DNA from: Crotophaga sulcirostris
Lineage: Eukaryota; Chordata; Aves; Cuculiformes; Crotophagidae
Assembly: GCA_013397455.1 (NCBI GenBank)
Contig: VYZB01000040.1
Span: 3,111,869-3,175,868 of the forward strand
DNA length: 64,000 nt
Direction of reading: 5' to 3'
The notes beneath the pieces were generated by a model. It searched no databases. It saw only the letters and a list, made by a program, of their open reading frames with translations, and was not told where the DNA came from. Position numbers and translations under genes: made by a program. Position 1 is the stretch's first letter. Each line of letters opens with the position of its first letter. Shown here in pieces: positions 35,730 through 50,235 of this stretch.

Positions 35730-38700
35730 TAAAACAATTTATTTGAAAGGCATTTTTGCCATAAATCAGATCAAGATGCAGCTTAGTGTGAAAAGAAAGA
35801 TAGAATTAAACGTTTATTCTATTGAAGCCGACACCAAGATTTCTAATCTTGAATTTTGGCCACGTTTTGTAGTATGGGGGCAAAAGAAGGAATTTCTAAG
35901 ACTGCAAATTTGTGGATGCAACCCTTGCCACAGATAACACCCCAATCACGTGGTGGGTAATTCAAAATGGTCTCTCTTTGCAAAGTGCTGCTCATGTATG
36001 CAAAGTTTGGGCTTTTGTTTGTCTTCCTGAGACTCCGGTTCCAGCACAGATCTGAGCATTCATCCACTCCTGTTGAGTGGGACACAGGTCGCTGTGCCTC
36101 CAAAGGACCTTGACAGGGAAACATCCACCTACCTTGGTTACTCATCTTAGAGTTCCTGAATCCCTCTCTGGAGGAACCCATCTCTCTCTGTGACTATGAG
36201 GGAAATCCTGATGTCAGGTTGGATTCCTCACTTTTAGACAGCTCCAAGGAGGGGTGGCCTGCTGACCCAGGGTCATGTTGGAAAGCTCCATTTGTGTATG
36301 AAATATTTGAGAAATCTCCACAGGCAGGGTTTTATGGTGGAAAGTAGAAAGTAATAATCTTCACCTGACTTTTTTTGAGGTTCACCATCAGTATTTACAA
36401 GGCACTAAAGGTCAATATCATTCCGTGTTATTGCACAGGCAAGCGAGCAAACTCACTTGGTTTTGGAAATGTGAGACATGCTGAGAGATATTTAAAAAGT
36501 TTTCAAATGAGCTTACATTTTTATGGCATTTGGGAACAACCATCAGCTATTAGCTGTCCCTTCAAACTTCAGTGCCTATGACCAAATACTTGAAGGTATT
36601 TCTGGAGTGCCCAGAACTGTTTCAGTGAAAGTGGTAATTACAGAAACGATACTGCTTCCAGCCAGCAATTTCCCACAAGATGAGAGCACCAGACAGCCCC
36701 TGGCCACAAGTAACAGAAATTTGAAAGAAAATAAAGGGTTTCTTTAAAAAAAAATCATAACTTTATAATAACATTATTATTCAAAGAAAAATACTTCCTT
36801 ACGTATTTGAAAAACCACTTTAGGCTTCAGCTTTTTTTCCATACCCCAATTGCAATTAATTCCAAACCATGAAATGGATCATACAATAACATGAGCTGGA
36901 TGTGGGTATTGTTGGTTCCCAAAAGGCTGTCATTTCGTGCTGATCTGCTCAATAGTTTTCATGATTACTCCATGCAAACTTTGAAGGTGTATGAGAGAAA
37001 ATAGGCTAAAATATTGCCTCCTGAGTTTTCTTCTCACTGAAAAAGGAACTTTCTGGGGTGACACATCACTACTTGCAATTCATTATTTCAAGTGAGCAGA
37101 AGAAATTTTGGTCCATTTTCTTTTCTTTCAATTCTGCCCAAGTAATTTATACATTTGTTTCAAATTTAAGAAATGATGAAGAGTTGACTGGTTTTCTGAG
37201 CACTATTTTTGACTATTATACTCACTATATCTGTGCAACATGCTATTTGTGTGTGCGTGTGTGTGGTGGAAAGCCACCCTCAAACTGAAAGCTGTCCTGG
37301 AGTCTTTCTCTGCAGCAGTGAATTTGTCCTTTTTGTCTGGAAGAGTGAAATGACAACCTTGTTCCAAACAAATAGAGTTTAAAGGTGCCAAAACCATTGC
37401 ACGGCTGGTATTTTAAGTTTTCTACTGCACAGTAGCTGCTTGTTTTTAAGAAAACCTGAGCAATGAATGATAGACCTGTGGATTAATGACTGATAAATAC
37501 AGCATTTCTTGTTGGTATGATCTAAGTGGAATAGCAAAGAAACTAAGAGCCAAGACCCAACTGGTGTTGGGCCCTAAAGGAAATGTCATCATAGAGATTA
37601 ATATTCTTACTGCATTTTGTTAAGAAAATACAAAATAATTGCCATTTTTCCTATTGTGTTTGATGCTGATCAAACTTATTTTGCTCTTGCTGCCCCAAGA
37701 CTTTCTTGCAGGTATGCGCATAGGAGCTAATGTACCATGGCAGAGAAGGCAGGGAAGAGGAATTGCATTACCAAGCCCATTGTAGTGAGCAACCAAAGAT
37801 TTACTCCATCATTATGGGGTAGAAAGGCCTCCCAGGCACCCTTGCAAAAAGCTGTGAGCAAAAGTTTTATAACAAAACATAAGTTTTTCTGACTCCGGCT
37901 TTATCTAGCATTTCAGAACACACTGTGATCACCAAAGAGGATGAAAAAAGAAGAATCAAGGGGCAACATTTCATATTTGGGCACTAGTTCATCTAGTCTT
38001 AAGGCAGTCTTGATTTACCACAGGTCTTGGCTATACCTAAACTTGCATATGTTCTGCCTCTGGACCAAGAGGAAAGCAATCAAAGCCTTTATCTATAACC
38101 CATGCTCCCCAGGCAGAGATCTTCAGTTACCTACTGACAGGAATTTACCATAAACATCACTCCTTTATAGGGTTTATGCATCTATGCCCAGGATCCCAGG
38201 ATGTTTCTATCTGTTCACTAGAATTTGTAGCCTCAAATCCTCCCCCAAAGGGACTCTTATGTCCTTTCTTTCAAAAGCAGAGGAGGGACTTGTCTTTTTT
38301 TCAGAGCATCACTGTCAGCGACTTGCATTTCAGCAGTGCCCGAGCCTTAGAGTCCTCCTCATGGTATTCAGGTCTGCTCCATTGCTCCATAGGTCCAAGG
38401 CCGTAGCTTTTTCTGGAGATAGAAGAGCTGAGGGATCCTCACTTGGTGAAATGTTGGAAAAAGAATAACATTTATGAGACCAGGGAGAACATGGATGAGC
38501 CTGACTGTGACTGTGACTGGTGAGGTAAGTGTTTCAAGAATTGCTTTATGTTTTTTTCAAGTACTTTATATTATAATCATCATAAGGCATAAACAGTCTT
38601 TTAAGCAAGGTCAGCATCATGGTCTTGCTTTCCCACATAGAGCCCTAAGGTTATAATGTCGTGTTTACTCATTCCCACATGTTCACAGAAATCTTTCATT

Positions 38701-41238
38701 TTTCTACATCATGTCAGAACTCCTACTGGATAAAAGGACACTGCTTCCCGTTCACGTTGGCCTGTAGCTCACAATTAGGGCACTGTTTAGAGGAGGAGGG
38801 AATTTGGATTTAATCTCTCTGAGGCAAGAAAAAGAAGTGAACTTTGCTTTCCACATTCTGAGTGACCTCCCACTATCCAAATGTTGGAAAGGTGAGTTGA
38901 GTTTAGTCAGTGATTTTATGGCTACATAGGTTTGCATATATGAGACAAAGGTAAAATTAGAAGGACATACATGTGTTCTGTTCCTGAAAGGCTTATTCAG
39001 ATGTCTTGAATGACCTAGGACATCTTGCACAGCTCCAGACTGTTTAGGCAAATTAGTCACACTTCAACTTTCCATTGAATACCGTGGAACCCTGACATAC
39101 ATGCAGACTCCTAGGGGCTACATACCTAAAATTAGAGTGAGTGAATGCCAAATGGGGAAATTGGTGTCACTGTACCAAGACAGAGTACAGTGCAGGGTCC
39201 TTTCTAGGTACACACCAGCTTGGGAAATTATATTACTGGGCTCTGTCTTTCCACACAGGGCAGTTGTTACTGGTATCCTCCATCCCCAAAGGAAAACTTA
39301 CCCATCTGGCCTGCTGTCCTGTCAGCCCACTCGATTTGTGATGTAGCCTTTTGCAGCAAGCCTGCCAAACCTTGCATGCTGAGGGTTTCCTAATGATCTG
39401 TGCTGTGCCCCATCCTACCCCTTTCCTTTCTTGGTCATGGAGAGGATCCCTTCTTGTGGTTCCCCAGCAGAAGCGAAAGGTTATTTATCATCCAGACTTT
39501 TATTCCTGGAGTGGGTACAACCTAATTCCCAGACCACACTGTGTGAAATGCCCTTGCCATGGATGGAAAATCCATTTATGTCTCACTTGGACCACTGACT
39601 ACACCATGCTCTCAGGCTTGCTATACACAAACAGCAGGAGTGACTTTACAGTGAACTCACAGCCAGCAGTTTTCACACCAGACAGCAAAGGCTGAATGCT
39701 GTTCTCTCAATCCCTGTGCTAAATTGACTAACATAAAAGCCATGGCAATCTTCTTATTTTTTTTCCTCCTGATTGTGGTTTCATTAGACATAATACCTCC
39801 AGTCTTCTTCGAGTATTTCAAATATCCGGGCACACACACATATTATGCTGTATTAACTCCCTGAAAGCAGATGTTGGTGGCTCACAGTTTCTGGTTTGGT
39901 ATCTTCGTCACTGTACAGATATATTGATTTTGTCTCTTTCTTCAATTGCTCTACACAAATGAGACTTAACATGACCGTGAGGCAAATGATAACATGGGAC
40001 TGACACCATATCAAATTACCCTTTACAAAGCTGTAACATATGTTCCAATACCCAAGTCCATGTAAACCCTAAAACATGATACTCTACTAAGACATGCCCA
40101 AGATATGAAGGGGAACTCCTGTGTTTGGATACAGAACAGGTCTGAAGGTTTCTTTCCCTTTTCTCCCTCCAATGCTACCATTGGCAAAGAAACCAGTGAT
40201 TCCTATGGCTACTAATGTGTTTAAACAAAGTAATTTGCTTAACAAATAATTTATTTCTGAGTGCAAACATAAAAATATTCCAAATTATCTGCTCCTTTGG
40301 GGTCATTGAGGTTCTTTGAGTAAATCTCACCTGACTGTAGAGAGGTTTATATCTGAGTTAATATCCAGAGATATTCTTCATAGTCCAGAGAGATAAAGAA
40401 TTGTTTATGAAGTGTGGTTCATGTTATCCTGAAAAATGAACTACCCCCTAAAATGCCTCTCTGTGCACTGGCTACATAGAGATATTGTAAAGGGGCTACA
40501 TCAGATGTTGACATCCACCACAAGGACATCTAAATTTGGCTAGGTGGGGAATTCATCTTGCCTTGGTAGTTTCAGTGGCTGCGTATGAAGTATGGGCCGC
40601 TGAGGGACATCTTTGGCAGCAGCCAACCAAGCTATGTTTTCCTTTTCGCAGATATAGAGTACTCAGATTCAGAGAAGAGCTTGCTCTACAGATTCTAGCT
40701 CTTCAGTCCCCATTTCCATTGCAAAAAACTGCATCAAATCAAAGAGAGAAGATGGAGGTCTGGTACTTGGCTGAGGCTCCCGAGTGCTGTGTGAGTAGTA
40801 AATACTCTTTGCAGAAAATACCACCCTACCATGAAAGAGACTTCCCCTATCTATAAGGTCTTAAAAATGTTATGACAGAGAAACAGATATCATAGTACCT
40901 TAAAAAAAAGAGGTAAATAAATAACATTAAGGTCATTTATTTACCATTTATTGAGACTGCTTCACACAAATTCCATGGAAAGGTGGAGAGTTAGGACCAT
41001 CCAGAACACAGATTAAAGAAAATCAATGTCATGGAGAGTAGAAAGCCAATATCAATATTTGCAGAGGATTGGCCCCACCTTCAGATGTGGCATGGGAAGG
41101 GGAAGGAGACAGTGACACTGGAAAATAACTCAACATGGCACTGGAGAATGCTACATTTCCATCCCAGCCTGGGAGAGAAACTCATCTGGCTCTGGTGTTT
41201 GCCCTTTCAAAACCTTCCTGAAACACTGGAACAGGTGC

Positions 41239-41295
41239 AGGAAAAAAAAAAAAAACAAACAGAAACAAAACCAACAACAAAACCCCAAACCAAAT
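41239..41295 (+). repeat. A-rich/CAAA simple sequence
   Basis: An A13 run followed by irregular CAAA, CAAC and CCAAA units. Confidence 0.8.
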
Positions 41296-44200
41296 GGTTT
41301 CATGATTGCAGGAAATGCTATGCAGTGAGCCCCTCAGTGAACTCCAATTCCTTATTTCAGTTTATCAGAAAAGTTAAAAGCAGACTTCATTGTAGTGTGT
41401 AATTCATTGTTTTTCTTCATGAAGAATGTGGTACCTATCCAGGGCAGGAAGCTAGAACAAGGCAATTCCAAACTGGAAATAGGACACATTTTAACTGTGA
41501 GGCTGATTAACTGTTGCAATGAACCATGGAAGGATTGATAGATTCCTTCATTTCTCAAAGTCTTCATTTAAAACTGGATGACTTTCCGAAAGAGTGGCTC
41601 TAGCCAAACAAAACTTATTGGGAAATTTAAAGGCTACATAGTACAGGAGTTGCTGAGGACTTTTCCAGAGGGAGAAAAGATTTATATGATCATTGTGTAG
41701 TTTATGCTTTTTGTTTACTTTCTGTACAAGAGCTCAAATACAAGAGAGATGCTTGAGATAAGTACAGAAACAAACAAACCAAGCCTTGGCTTTCTCCTAA
41801 AGATAAATGTCAGCTGAAGTTAATGTGGCTAAATCAGATACGGAGCTAATGTCAAAGATGAACCTACGTGGTGAAACCGTTCTGGAGATTTTTGTTTTAT
41901 TTAGATACCCTTTATTTGAATACTTAAAAAAAGGGAAGAACTTTAGAACTTCAGAGTTGCCATAGCCAGTAAGTAATGAATTTGTCTCCTTTCTCTCTGA
42001 TTTATAAGTTCCCTTAATCATAAACATTCCTCCAGTTTTGCTAGCTGACCCAAATCAAAAGGACAAAGTCAAAGATCGTTGTTGCACATTTTAAAATTCG
42101 AGACTGTCTCTTTCTCAATAAAACATGATGGATTCATGGTCCAGAATTTGGAATCATAAAGCCGAGTGATAAAGGTTAACCACCACATGCAAATACCAGG
42201 ATTTTGCTTCATAAATTGAAGAATAAAACATTCTTCAAGTAAAACTGGAGTTTCAAATTTGCAAACTGTTGACCTTCCTTAGAGCTGGACTTGCCTTTTT
42301 GCTGCTTGTGAAGTACTGGCTTCCAAACTGAAAAAAATTACTAAATAATCTGATGGTGCCCTACTCAAGAAGTCAAACCCAGTTCCTTTCTATTTGTTTT
42401 TCTAGACTTCGCTACGTACATCAAAGCAGGCAATTCTCTTGATCTGTTTAGCAACAGATTTTACATAGTGCTTCAGGGATCTTGAAGACTTACAATTGTA
42501 GCCAAAAAAAAAAGAGGCAGTCAGGAATGTAAAAAGAAATGTTCTTTATGTGCTCATTTTTCATTAAACTATTTATTTTAACTTGATACTTGTCATGGTG
42601 AGGTGGAAAATCCTCCCTCCCCTTTTTGAAAAGCTGGAGGAAGCTAAAGCCAAATGATGTGCTGATAAGCACAGTTCTCATCCCACTAGTATGTCAGGAT
42701 CCATGCTACCATTGTTCAAACTACCATCAGGATCTACTGTAGGAATTTCCTTTGGATTGCAACATTTATTTTTCTTTTTGCACCTCTCTTTTTTTGTGGG
42801 AAATCCATTGTGGAGCCAAGACACTCTGGATACAAATGGCAGAAGATCCACTGGCTGCAGAAAGCAACCTGCAAAGGACCTTTGCAAAAGCTATTTCCAA
42901 TTTTGTTCTCTTACTCCAGTTCTGTAGCACAGAATAACACAATTTACCTTAATTATATTTTTATACTTCCTCTTTTCGAGAGATCTGTTTTTTATGCTCC
43001 CCTAGTACTTTCTCAAAGAAGTTGTTTATGACTAGTCTCTACCATCTGTAGAGTCTTGAGGGGCAGACAGGGACCGTTAACTTAATTTTGGATGAGTGTG
43101 TGTGCAAGGTAAATATACTTAAAAAAGCAGCATGGAAACAAGAATCACATTCATGCACACACTGTAATTTCCCATAGCTTAAATGAGGATTCTTTTTTAT
43201 TAAAATAAGAACTTAATGAATACACATGGGCATTTGAGGATCATATTCTATGTACCATTCATATGAACTTGATTTAAAGATCCTGATATTAATTAAAAGT
43301 ACTGGTAAAAGAGTCTGTTTTGAGTGGGAATAATACATTGATAACTTTAATAGTTAGGGCATGCAAAAAGTTATTACTGGCCTCTCGTAGATCAAAAATA
43401 AAAATAAGAAGGGATGGATAATTTCTCATGAAGAGTTTGATCCTATCTAACCTGAACCCTAGGGGCAAAGCTTGTCTGTCCATTGCAATGCTATATTAAA
43501 CCTTGAGGAAAGGAAGGGATACTCTAGGACTGCTTTGCCTGTAAGGAGGGTGGTAACAATTCCACTGGTTGAAAACAACTCTTTTTGGTCCCTTTTCCAA
43601 CCTAGGCTGAACCCATCCCATCTTGCTTGTTCCAAGCAGAAAATCAGCATTGGAGCTGTACAATACTTGCATAGGTGAGTGCATGGAAAACTGAGCTACC
43701 CTGGGAATAAGTCAAGGGCGAACCCTTGGTAAATACTAGGCCATAAGCACTAGACATTTTTATTTTCCATGTAATTTGATGGCTGCCTGGAAGTTCACTC
43801 CAAGACCAGATTTGCTGTCCTTAGAGATCGTGCATGGTGTTGAAGCATTTCAGAGGAAATGCCTGAAGAAACTCAAACCTTTGTCTGCTGTTATCCAACT
43901 TAGATGCCCCTGAAAACATTTGAATGCAGAGGAAGATGAGTCAAGAGCATTCCCTGCAGGCTGTGTAGAACTCATGAGTGACTATTTTGTCCTGCTATAA
44001 GACATAAAATGTCAGGATGAAGCAAGGAGGAAGGTTTTCTACGGCCCAGATCCTGCAGGCAGATATAAGACACTGTTGGGACATCAGCAGCTCTGTGGCT
44101 AAGGGGATGTTTCATGGTGGAACTCACTCTGTATGCATTCATGTCTCAGACTCCTCTGTTGAAACTTCATCTCAAGAGGCTGAGTCATCTCGAAGCCCCC

Positions 44201-44499
44201 AGAATCGATCCGTACTGTTCCCAACAAATGCAGATTTATATCAGTATACTTAATAAAGCAGTTAAAAACACAGTTGGCAATTTTGTGTCTGGGGAGTCCC
44301 ATTCAGCTGCTGCCTTCAGTCTTCTGGGTTACAAAGGCAATGTGTTCATGAGCCAGCTACTGCAGCCGGTGCACTTTAGTGACTTGGATACAAGTGATGA
44401 GGTCATGCACCCAGGATCTCCTGGGATCAGGTTTGTCAAAGCTAATATCCAATGGAAAACAGATGAAATAGATCTTTGAGACAACCTGTGGTGTCAATG

Positions 44500-45214
44500 C
44501 AGGTTGGGGGTTGAATGGATTGGAAGCAACCCTGCCAAGAAGGACATATGAGTGCTGGAGGATGAAAAGCTGGACATCAGCCGGCAATGAGCACTTGTAT
44601 GTCAGAAGGCCAGCTACGTCCTGGGTGCATCAAAATAAGTGTGATCAGCAGGTTGAGAAGAGTGATTCTGTCCCTCTACTCTGCTCTGGTGAGACCCCAC
44701 CTTAAGTCTTGCATTTGGTTCTGAAGCCCTCAGCACAGGAAAGAAATTGACCTGTTGGAGCGAGTCCAGAGGAGGTCCACAAAGACGATCAGAAGGATGG
44801 AACACCTGTCCTATGAAGAAAGGCCAAGAGACTTGAGATTGTTCAGTCTGGAGAAGAGAAGGCTCAGGGAAAACCTTGTTGTGGACTTTTAGTACTTAAA
44901 AGGATCTTACAAGAAAGATGGGGACGGACTTTTCAGCAGGACCTGTTGCAATTTGAGCAGGGTTAATGGTCTAAAGGTCAAAGAGGGTAGATTTAGACTA
45001 CATATAAGGAAGAAATTTTTATGATGAGGGTGGTGAAACACTGGAACAATTACCCAGAGAGGTGGTAGATGCCCCATTCTTGGAAGCGTCCAAGGTCAGG
45101 TTGGACAGGGCTCTGAGCAACTTGATGTAGTTGAAAATACCCCAGATCATTGCAAGAGGTTTGGACCGAATGACCTTGAAAGGTCCCTTCCAACCCAAAC
45201 TATTCTATGACTCT
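44500..45214 (+). mobile_element. Long CR1 LINE fragment, older subfamily
   Basis: Forward CR1 of about 715 bases, from a subfamily unlike the young group. It starts near TTGAATGGATTGGAAGCAAC and continues with AGCTGGACATCAGCCGGCAA, GTGAGACCCCACCTTAAGTC, TTGTTCAGTCTGGAGAAGAG, AACACTGGAACAATTACCCA and GGTCCCTTCCAACCCAAACT. It ends in ATTCTATGACTCTA. The ORF2 frame carries stops and frameshifts (for example TAG after TTGTGGACTTT near 44890). It closely parallels the copy at 50663-51482. Confidence 0.94.
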
Positions 45215-46059
45215 AAGAAAGGTCCCAGTCTAGCTTCCCACATATCACAATGTCCTCCATGGACATGAATAAAAAATGAATAAAATGAATAAACCAAATA
45301 TCCAACATGACACCTATACGGGCTACAAATTAGTTTTGCTTTAAGTAGGACTTTGGGATTGTGTAGACTTTACTCCATTGGGTATTTTCATGTGTTTTGC
45401 CATAAGCAAAGTAAAAAGAAGTATTGACTGTCCTAAAATTATAGTTAGAATGTAAATTCACCAACTTGTGTTTGTCAAATGAAAGCAAAGTGAGTGTGTA
45501 TGTGGGGAAACTCGTTGCTGTTGTGCTTGGCCTCAAACTAAAGAAAATCTTTTTTTTCAAGCATTGAATGAGCTTTGGTACTGCCCATGAGACTGGCACT
45601 TTACACAAGTGTGTGCAGCCCTCTCCTGTTTCAAATTTACTAAATTTGGAGTATGGTAAACAGATTTTTTTTTCTTTCTCTCAAATATTTTGCTTCCTCT
45701 GGGCTTAGAAAAAATAATTAAAAGGAGGAATTCTCTGTGTCACTCACTCTTTGTAAGGGCATGATATGTTTTTGACTCTCATCCGTAAGTATGTTAATTT
45801 TTTGGAAAGGTTTCCCTTGTTCTTCTTCTGAGTAGAATGCATTGGTAGCCAAAACAAACAGAGAAATAAGCCAAGGAAAGAATAAGACATATATACTTGT
45901 ATGAATGGTTCAACAAGGGAAATCTCCAAAAACTACTGTAAGTGTTATAAGATTTCAGATGGGAAACTCATCCAAAATTAATGGCTAACAAAACATTGAG
46001 TTCTTAAAAACCAATAGGATAAAAAGAACAGCTCCCAACAGTAAAAACAAAATCCTTCT
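45215..46059. other. Unique AT-rich sequence
   Basis: Starts with an imperfect GAATAAAA tandem stretch at about 45266-45296. Nothing else is recognised. Confidence 0.5.
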
Positions 46060-46290
46060 TTTAGTGTGGAAGGACTGTCTTGTGGTTAAGGGACTGGCCT
46101 TGAATTCAGAAGACCGAGGCTTAACATTTCTCTCTCCAGAGTGACCTTATGTAAGTAAATTAATCTTGTTTTACCTTAATTCTTGATCAGCAAATGATCC
46201 TAATGCTTCTTTCTTATCTATTTACTTCCCTCAGATTACCACCTCCTAGGACCATAAGCTTTTGGCTATTATGTCTGTATCATGTCTTAA
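46060..46290 (+). mobile_element. Ancient tRNA-derived (MIR-like) amniote SINE
   Basis: The head TCTTGTGGTTAAGGGACTGG, then CCTTGAATTCAGAAGACCGA, corresponds to the tRNA-related part of MIR-like SINEs ('agtggttagggcactggcct..gactcaggagacctgg'). The core GTGACCTTATGTAAGTAAAT and TTAATCTTGTTTTACCTTAA matches the 'gtgaccttgggcaagtcacttaatct...gcctcag' core. The downstream GACCATAAGCTTTTGGCTAT resembles the 3' part ('gattgtaagctctttggggc'). Order and spacing are right and divergence is high. It appears to be the same family as the minus-strand copy at 9028-9325. Confidence 0.68.
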
Positions 46291-49200
46291 AGAGGAGAAC
46301 TACTTGATCTTGTTTTGAGCTTGCAAATAGAGTTGACAAATTTTTTTTTCAATTAGATAAAGTGTGTTTTAATAGAAAATAGACTTTGCTGGAAGTTTTT
46401 GCATTTAGCTATCAGATTATACTTTTGGTAAAAAAAATCAGAATGTCGGGAGACATGTAAAAACTTCTTGAAAGCTCAGGATCTCGCTAAACTCATATTT
46501 CCTCTTACATGCAGCCTTTCACAGGAAAGGAGCTGGATTGCCATTATGTTCTGTATCTATTTTACAAATTCTAACTTGTTAGATGCTATCCTTTTGGAAA
46601 GGTGGTTAGTATAAATATTGGATATTAGGTACCTAGTCACAGGGAATCATGCACCCTACGCAGATGAAAACTGTAAAAATGACCTTTGTTTTTTACTCTT
46701 CTTGGTGTCATTGTTATTTACGGAGAAATAAAACAACAACAAAGCTAACACGATGTGTACTGCAATTTTTGCATGCAAGGGACAAAGACTTAAGAAAATC
46801 CTATTGCTCATGAACCATTTTTTTTGAATAAACAATCTATTGACCAATTTACTGACCACAAAGACATGAAACAGAGACCATGCATTATTGCATGACAATG
46901 TTTATAAAAGCAAGTAAAGTCTAAATAAACTCAATCCATCCATAAATTATGCAAAATGAAGCAGCATTTCAACAGGAAGATGTGAGCAGGGTTGGCTGAC
47001 ACACCCCAGGCTGAGTGGTGCGTTGGTGGGGGAGTGGTGTGTGCTGACATTTTCCTTTAACAGTTCACCAGTTGGCTGAAAACAGACACAGAAAATGCTA
47101 ACTACCAGAAATCTGCTCTTTGAAGGTTAACTGAGATGGAACTGCCTTTTTCACAAGAGTTACAGCCTCTGGCCCTGCTGCCCTGTCTCTATTTCACCTC
47201 AACTGTCAGTTGCATGCTTGGGAAAACACATTGGACGCTACAGATTTTATAAAATGGTTTGTAAAACAGCTGTAATGCTGTTTTGCAGTTGACATTTTTC
47301 TTATTATGTAAATATATTGTACTTTAACTTACAAGCCTTGGATGCTGCTCTAGTAGGCCCCAAACAAACAGCTGCTAAGAGGAGGATCCAAAATGTAAAT
47401 TAGATAGGACAGATGGAGAACAGAGGAGTTACCTTTGAGTCAGGAGCCTTGGAGCCTGAGTTGGGAGCACACCTAAAAGGGCATTTGCAGCAAGGCAGGA
47501 GTCACAGTCCCCTCCAACTAAATCACATCTGGAAGAGCTTTTGCCATGTTGGACTCCTCCAACTGCCCTACATTTTTCTTGTCTGCAGGCTCTGTTTAAG
47601 GCACCATCATGCAGACATGCAGCTCCTGGCAGAGAGTCAGGAGATGCCCTGTCTCAGCTGGAGTCAGAGGAGTTAATACAACCAAAGGCAAGCTCAGGAG
47701 GGGTATCCCCAGGGCTACCAGGCCAGGCAATGGGAGGACATGCTGAAACCTGTTTGCCCTCTGCTAACCTGGCCCACCTTTCTCCGCCCTGGCTGGCCTG
47801 GCTAACCTCCCCACAGTTACTGCAAGCTTGGACTTGGCTCTATCGCTGTATTTTTTTCTTTAAAATGCAGCAGTTTACTTTTAAATAGGAACTGATGAAA
47901 GCTGTTGCTGTTCTTATTTTTCCTTTCTATGAACTGAAGTGATGACAACAGAGTTTCTAGTAAATTATAATTTAGGCAGTCAGTTCCAGATTAGTTTTGA
48001 AGTTGGGTTTTTTTTTTGGGGGGGTGGAGGGTAAAAAATACAGCCAGACAAGATTTAATTAAATACTTGTATTTCATAACTGTAATTTATCTAGATCAGT
48101 ATGTCCTTTCCCATGGGTTTTTTTGGATACAAGGAATTTTTAGCTATCAGACTGCCAGACTTGGAATGCTCTGCATATCCACAGGACAGGTAGAAAACAG
48201 CCAGTAGCAATGCTAACATGCCTACACTGCCCTCTTCATGGTCTTCACCATGATCAGAAGTAGCCACCACTAAGGATGAGAGGGTGGTTTCCAGGCCACT
48301 TAGCATCTGGCCTCTTGCTGAGCCTGCCAAGATAAGCCAACATATTTTCATTATATCTCTTTCTACTGTGACTCAGAAATAATTCCATATGGTTCCAGTC
48401 TTGCTACACTTCTTTATGGGCTAGATCTGGAGCTTGTTGGTGTCAGTGGAGAAAGTCCCAGTGATTTCAGTGAGTTTTGGAACAGGTCCGTGTATACAAG
48501 TAAGACGTAGATCTATGTGTATGTTATCTTCCACCCTGTTAGTAAAGATGTCGTTGCTCACTGCACTTACAACCCAGCTCTTTTTTATTCCCCACCTATG
48601 GAGTCCTGCTTGTGGTGCTGAGATCTCTTAAGCAATATGTAGCCACTTGGCATGGTTGGTGCTCAGCCCTGCAGTTTTCGTTGAGTGCATTCCTATTCCA
48701 TTTGCTGCTTTCCAAGACCTGAGCTAAGTGTTGGATCTAACTCTTCTCATTGAGAAATTGCTCCTACCCATCACCTATGCCCATCCCTTTACTGCAGAGA
48801 TACTGATATAAGAAACCTGTCTGTTTCATAGTGTTTTTCTACAACACTTTCCAAACTTGCATTTTAAGACTTGCAGCTTCATCTGTAACGACTGCATGAG
48901 CTGCCGTTACATTTCTCCAGATAAACTGAAAACACTGCAGTTTTCCTGCCAGCCACCCCAGAAATGCAGAAGAAAAGATTTATATGTCCATACATACTTC
49001 ATTGCTTAAATACTTCATATATGAAACTCATTCTAAGAATTCATTTGTCTGACAGCCTGGAAAATGCCAGTTGTCTCACGTGTAATGAGGATAAATGAAG
49101 AGTTAGTTCTTGCTTGTGATTTCTGTTGAGTGGTCAGCAAGGAAGGAGTTTGCTAATGCTTGTCTGATCCCTTGTGGACTGGTGCCTTCCACACAAGGAA

Positions 49201-50235
49201 GAGCTGGCAGCATGCCCAAAGGCTGTGGGGAGGGAAGTCACAAAACCTTCTCTAGAGATGGTTCCTCTGGGAGAAGACTGGAGCCTATGGGCACAGTGTT
49301 GGGCGGAAATAGTGCTCTGTTGTAGGGGATAAACAAAGGACTTAGGTGCTCATGACCTTTTACCTGGCAGCACTCTTCAATTCCTAAAAAAATAATTGCC
49401 TGGAAAAGACATGGAGCAGGATGGAGTTCCCCAAAGGGACTCTCCTTTCAGCTGTTGCAGGACCTCCTGACTGAACACATTCTGTCCTTTCTCCTGCCTG
49501 GCTCCAAGCTATTTCCTTTCCTCCTCACAGATTACGATTGTGTTTTTGTGAAATTTCTTAGCTTCATACTTTAGGACTGAAGGAAGTTTCCTCAATAGGA
49601 ACAGAGTGAATGATGTTCCCTATAACAAATGATACTGAATGTCACCAAGCAAAGGGAAAAAAAGAAAAGGTAGGGAGGCTGCAGTAGATATAATCAAAGT
49701 ATGGTTGCAGTTTTCAAGGGGAAATGATAAACAGAGGTTTGGTTCTGCTGAGATTTTATCTGTTTTTTTCCAGGAATATTTTTAGTATCAGGAGTTGTAG
49801 ATATGACAAATAGTTGGGATGGGACATCTATTCCAGATGTTAGAGCCTGGTCTTGTTGGTTGCTTAGTCCTCGTAAGTAAGCATCACATTTGTTCAAATT
49901 CTGTTGATATTAGTGAAAACCAGGGGAACTCAGCATCTTGTGAGGCTGGACATTTAATGGCAGGTTCAAGAAAGGACATCAGTGCCTCAAAGTTGCATAT
50001 CACTATACTTAACACTTACATGCTTTGCTTTGAGGGGGTTTTACATGGAATAATGAAGTTAATTGGGCACCATAATTAGAAGCCACATCAATCCCAGGCA
50101 ACTGAACTACAGCAATGTGGCCTCATTGGTAGGTTCTTCTGTTGAAACCTGTGTATCACATTCCTAGCCATATTTAAACAGAGTGCAGGATACCCCAGCC
50201 ATTAACCTCCAGCAGACAGAAGCACTTCCCAGTGA
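46291..50235. other. Unique non-coding sequence
   Basis: No gene recognised. There is a T-run and G-run junction near 48008-48027. Overlapping plus frames of 87 and 115 codons at 47413-47888 lie in a slightly GC-richer patch and match nothing known. Confidence 0.5.

Larger units (their letters stand above)
31881..44499. other. Long unique non-coding stretch
   Basis: 12.6 kb without a recognised gene or large repeat. Minor elements are a TTATTATT-type patch at 34069-34090, a perfect hairpin at 35705-35729, a GTGTGTG run near 37250-37266, triple GTGACT at about 38502-38519, and an A/CAAA-rich tract at 41239-41295. Frames up to 124 codons (32888-33262 plus, 41031-41402 plus, 44114-44479 plus) have no recognised motif. 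It could be intergenic or intronic. Confidence 0.5.
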
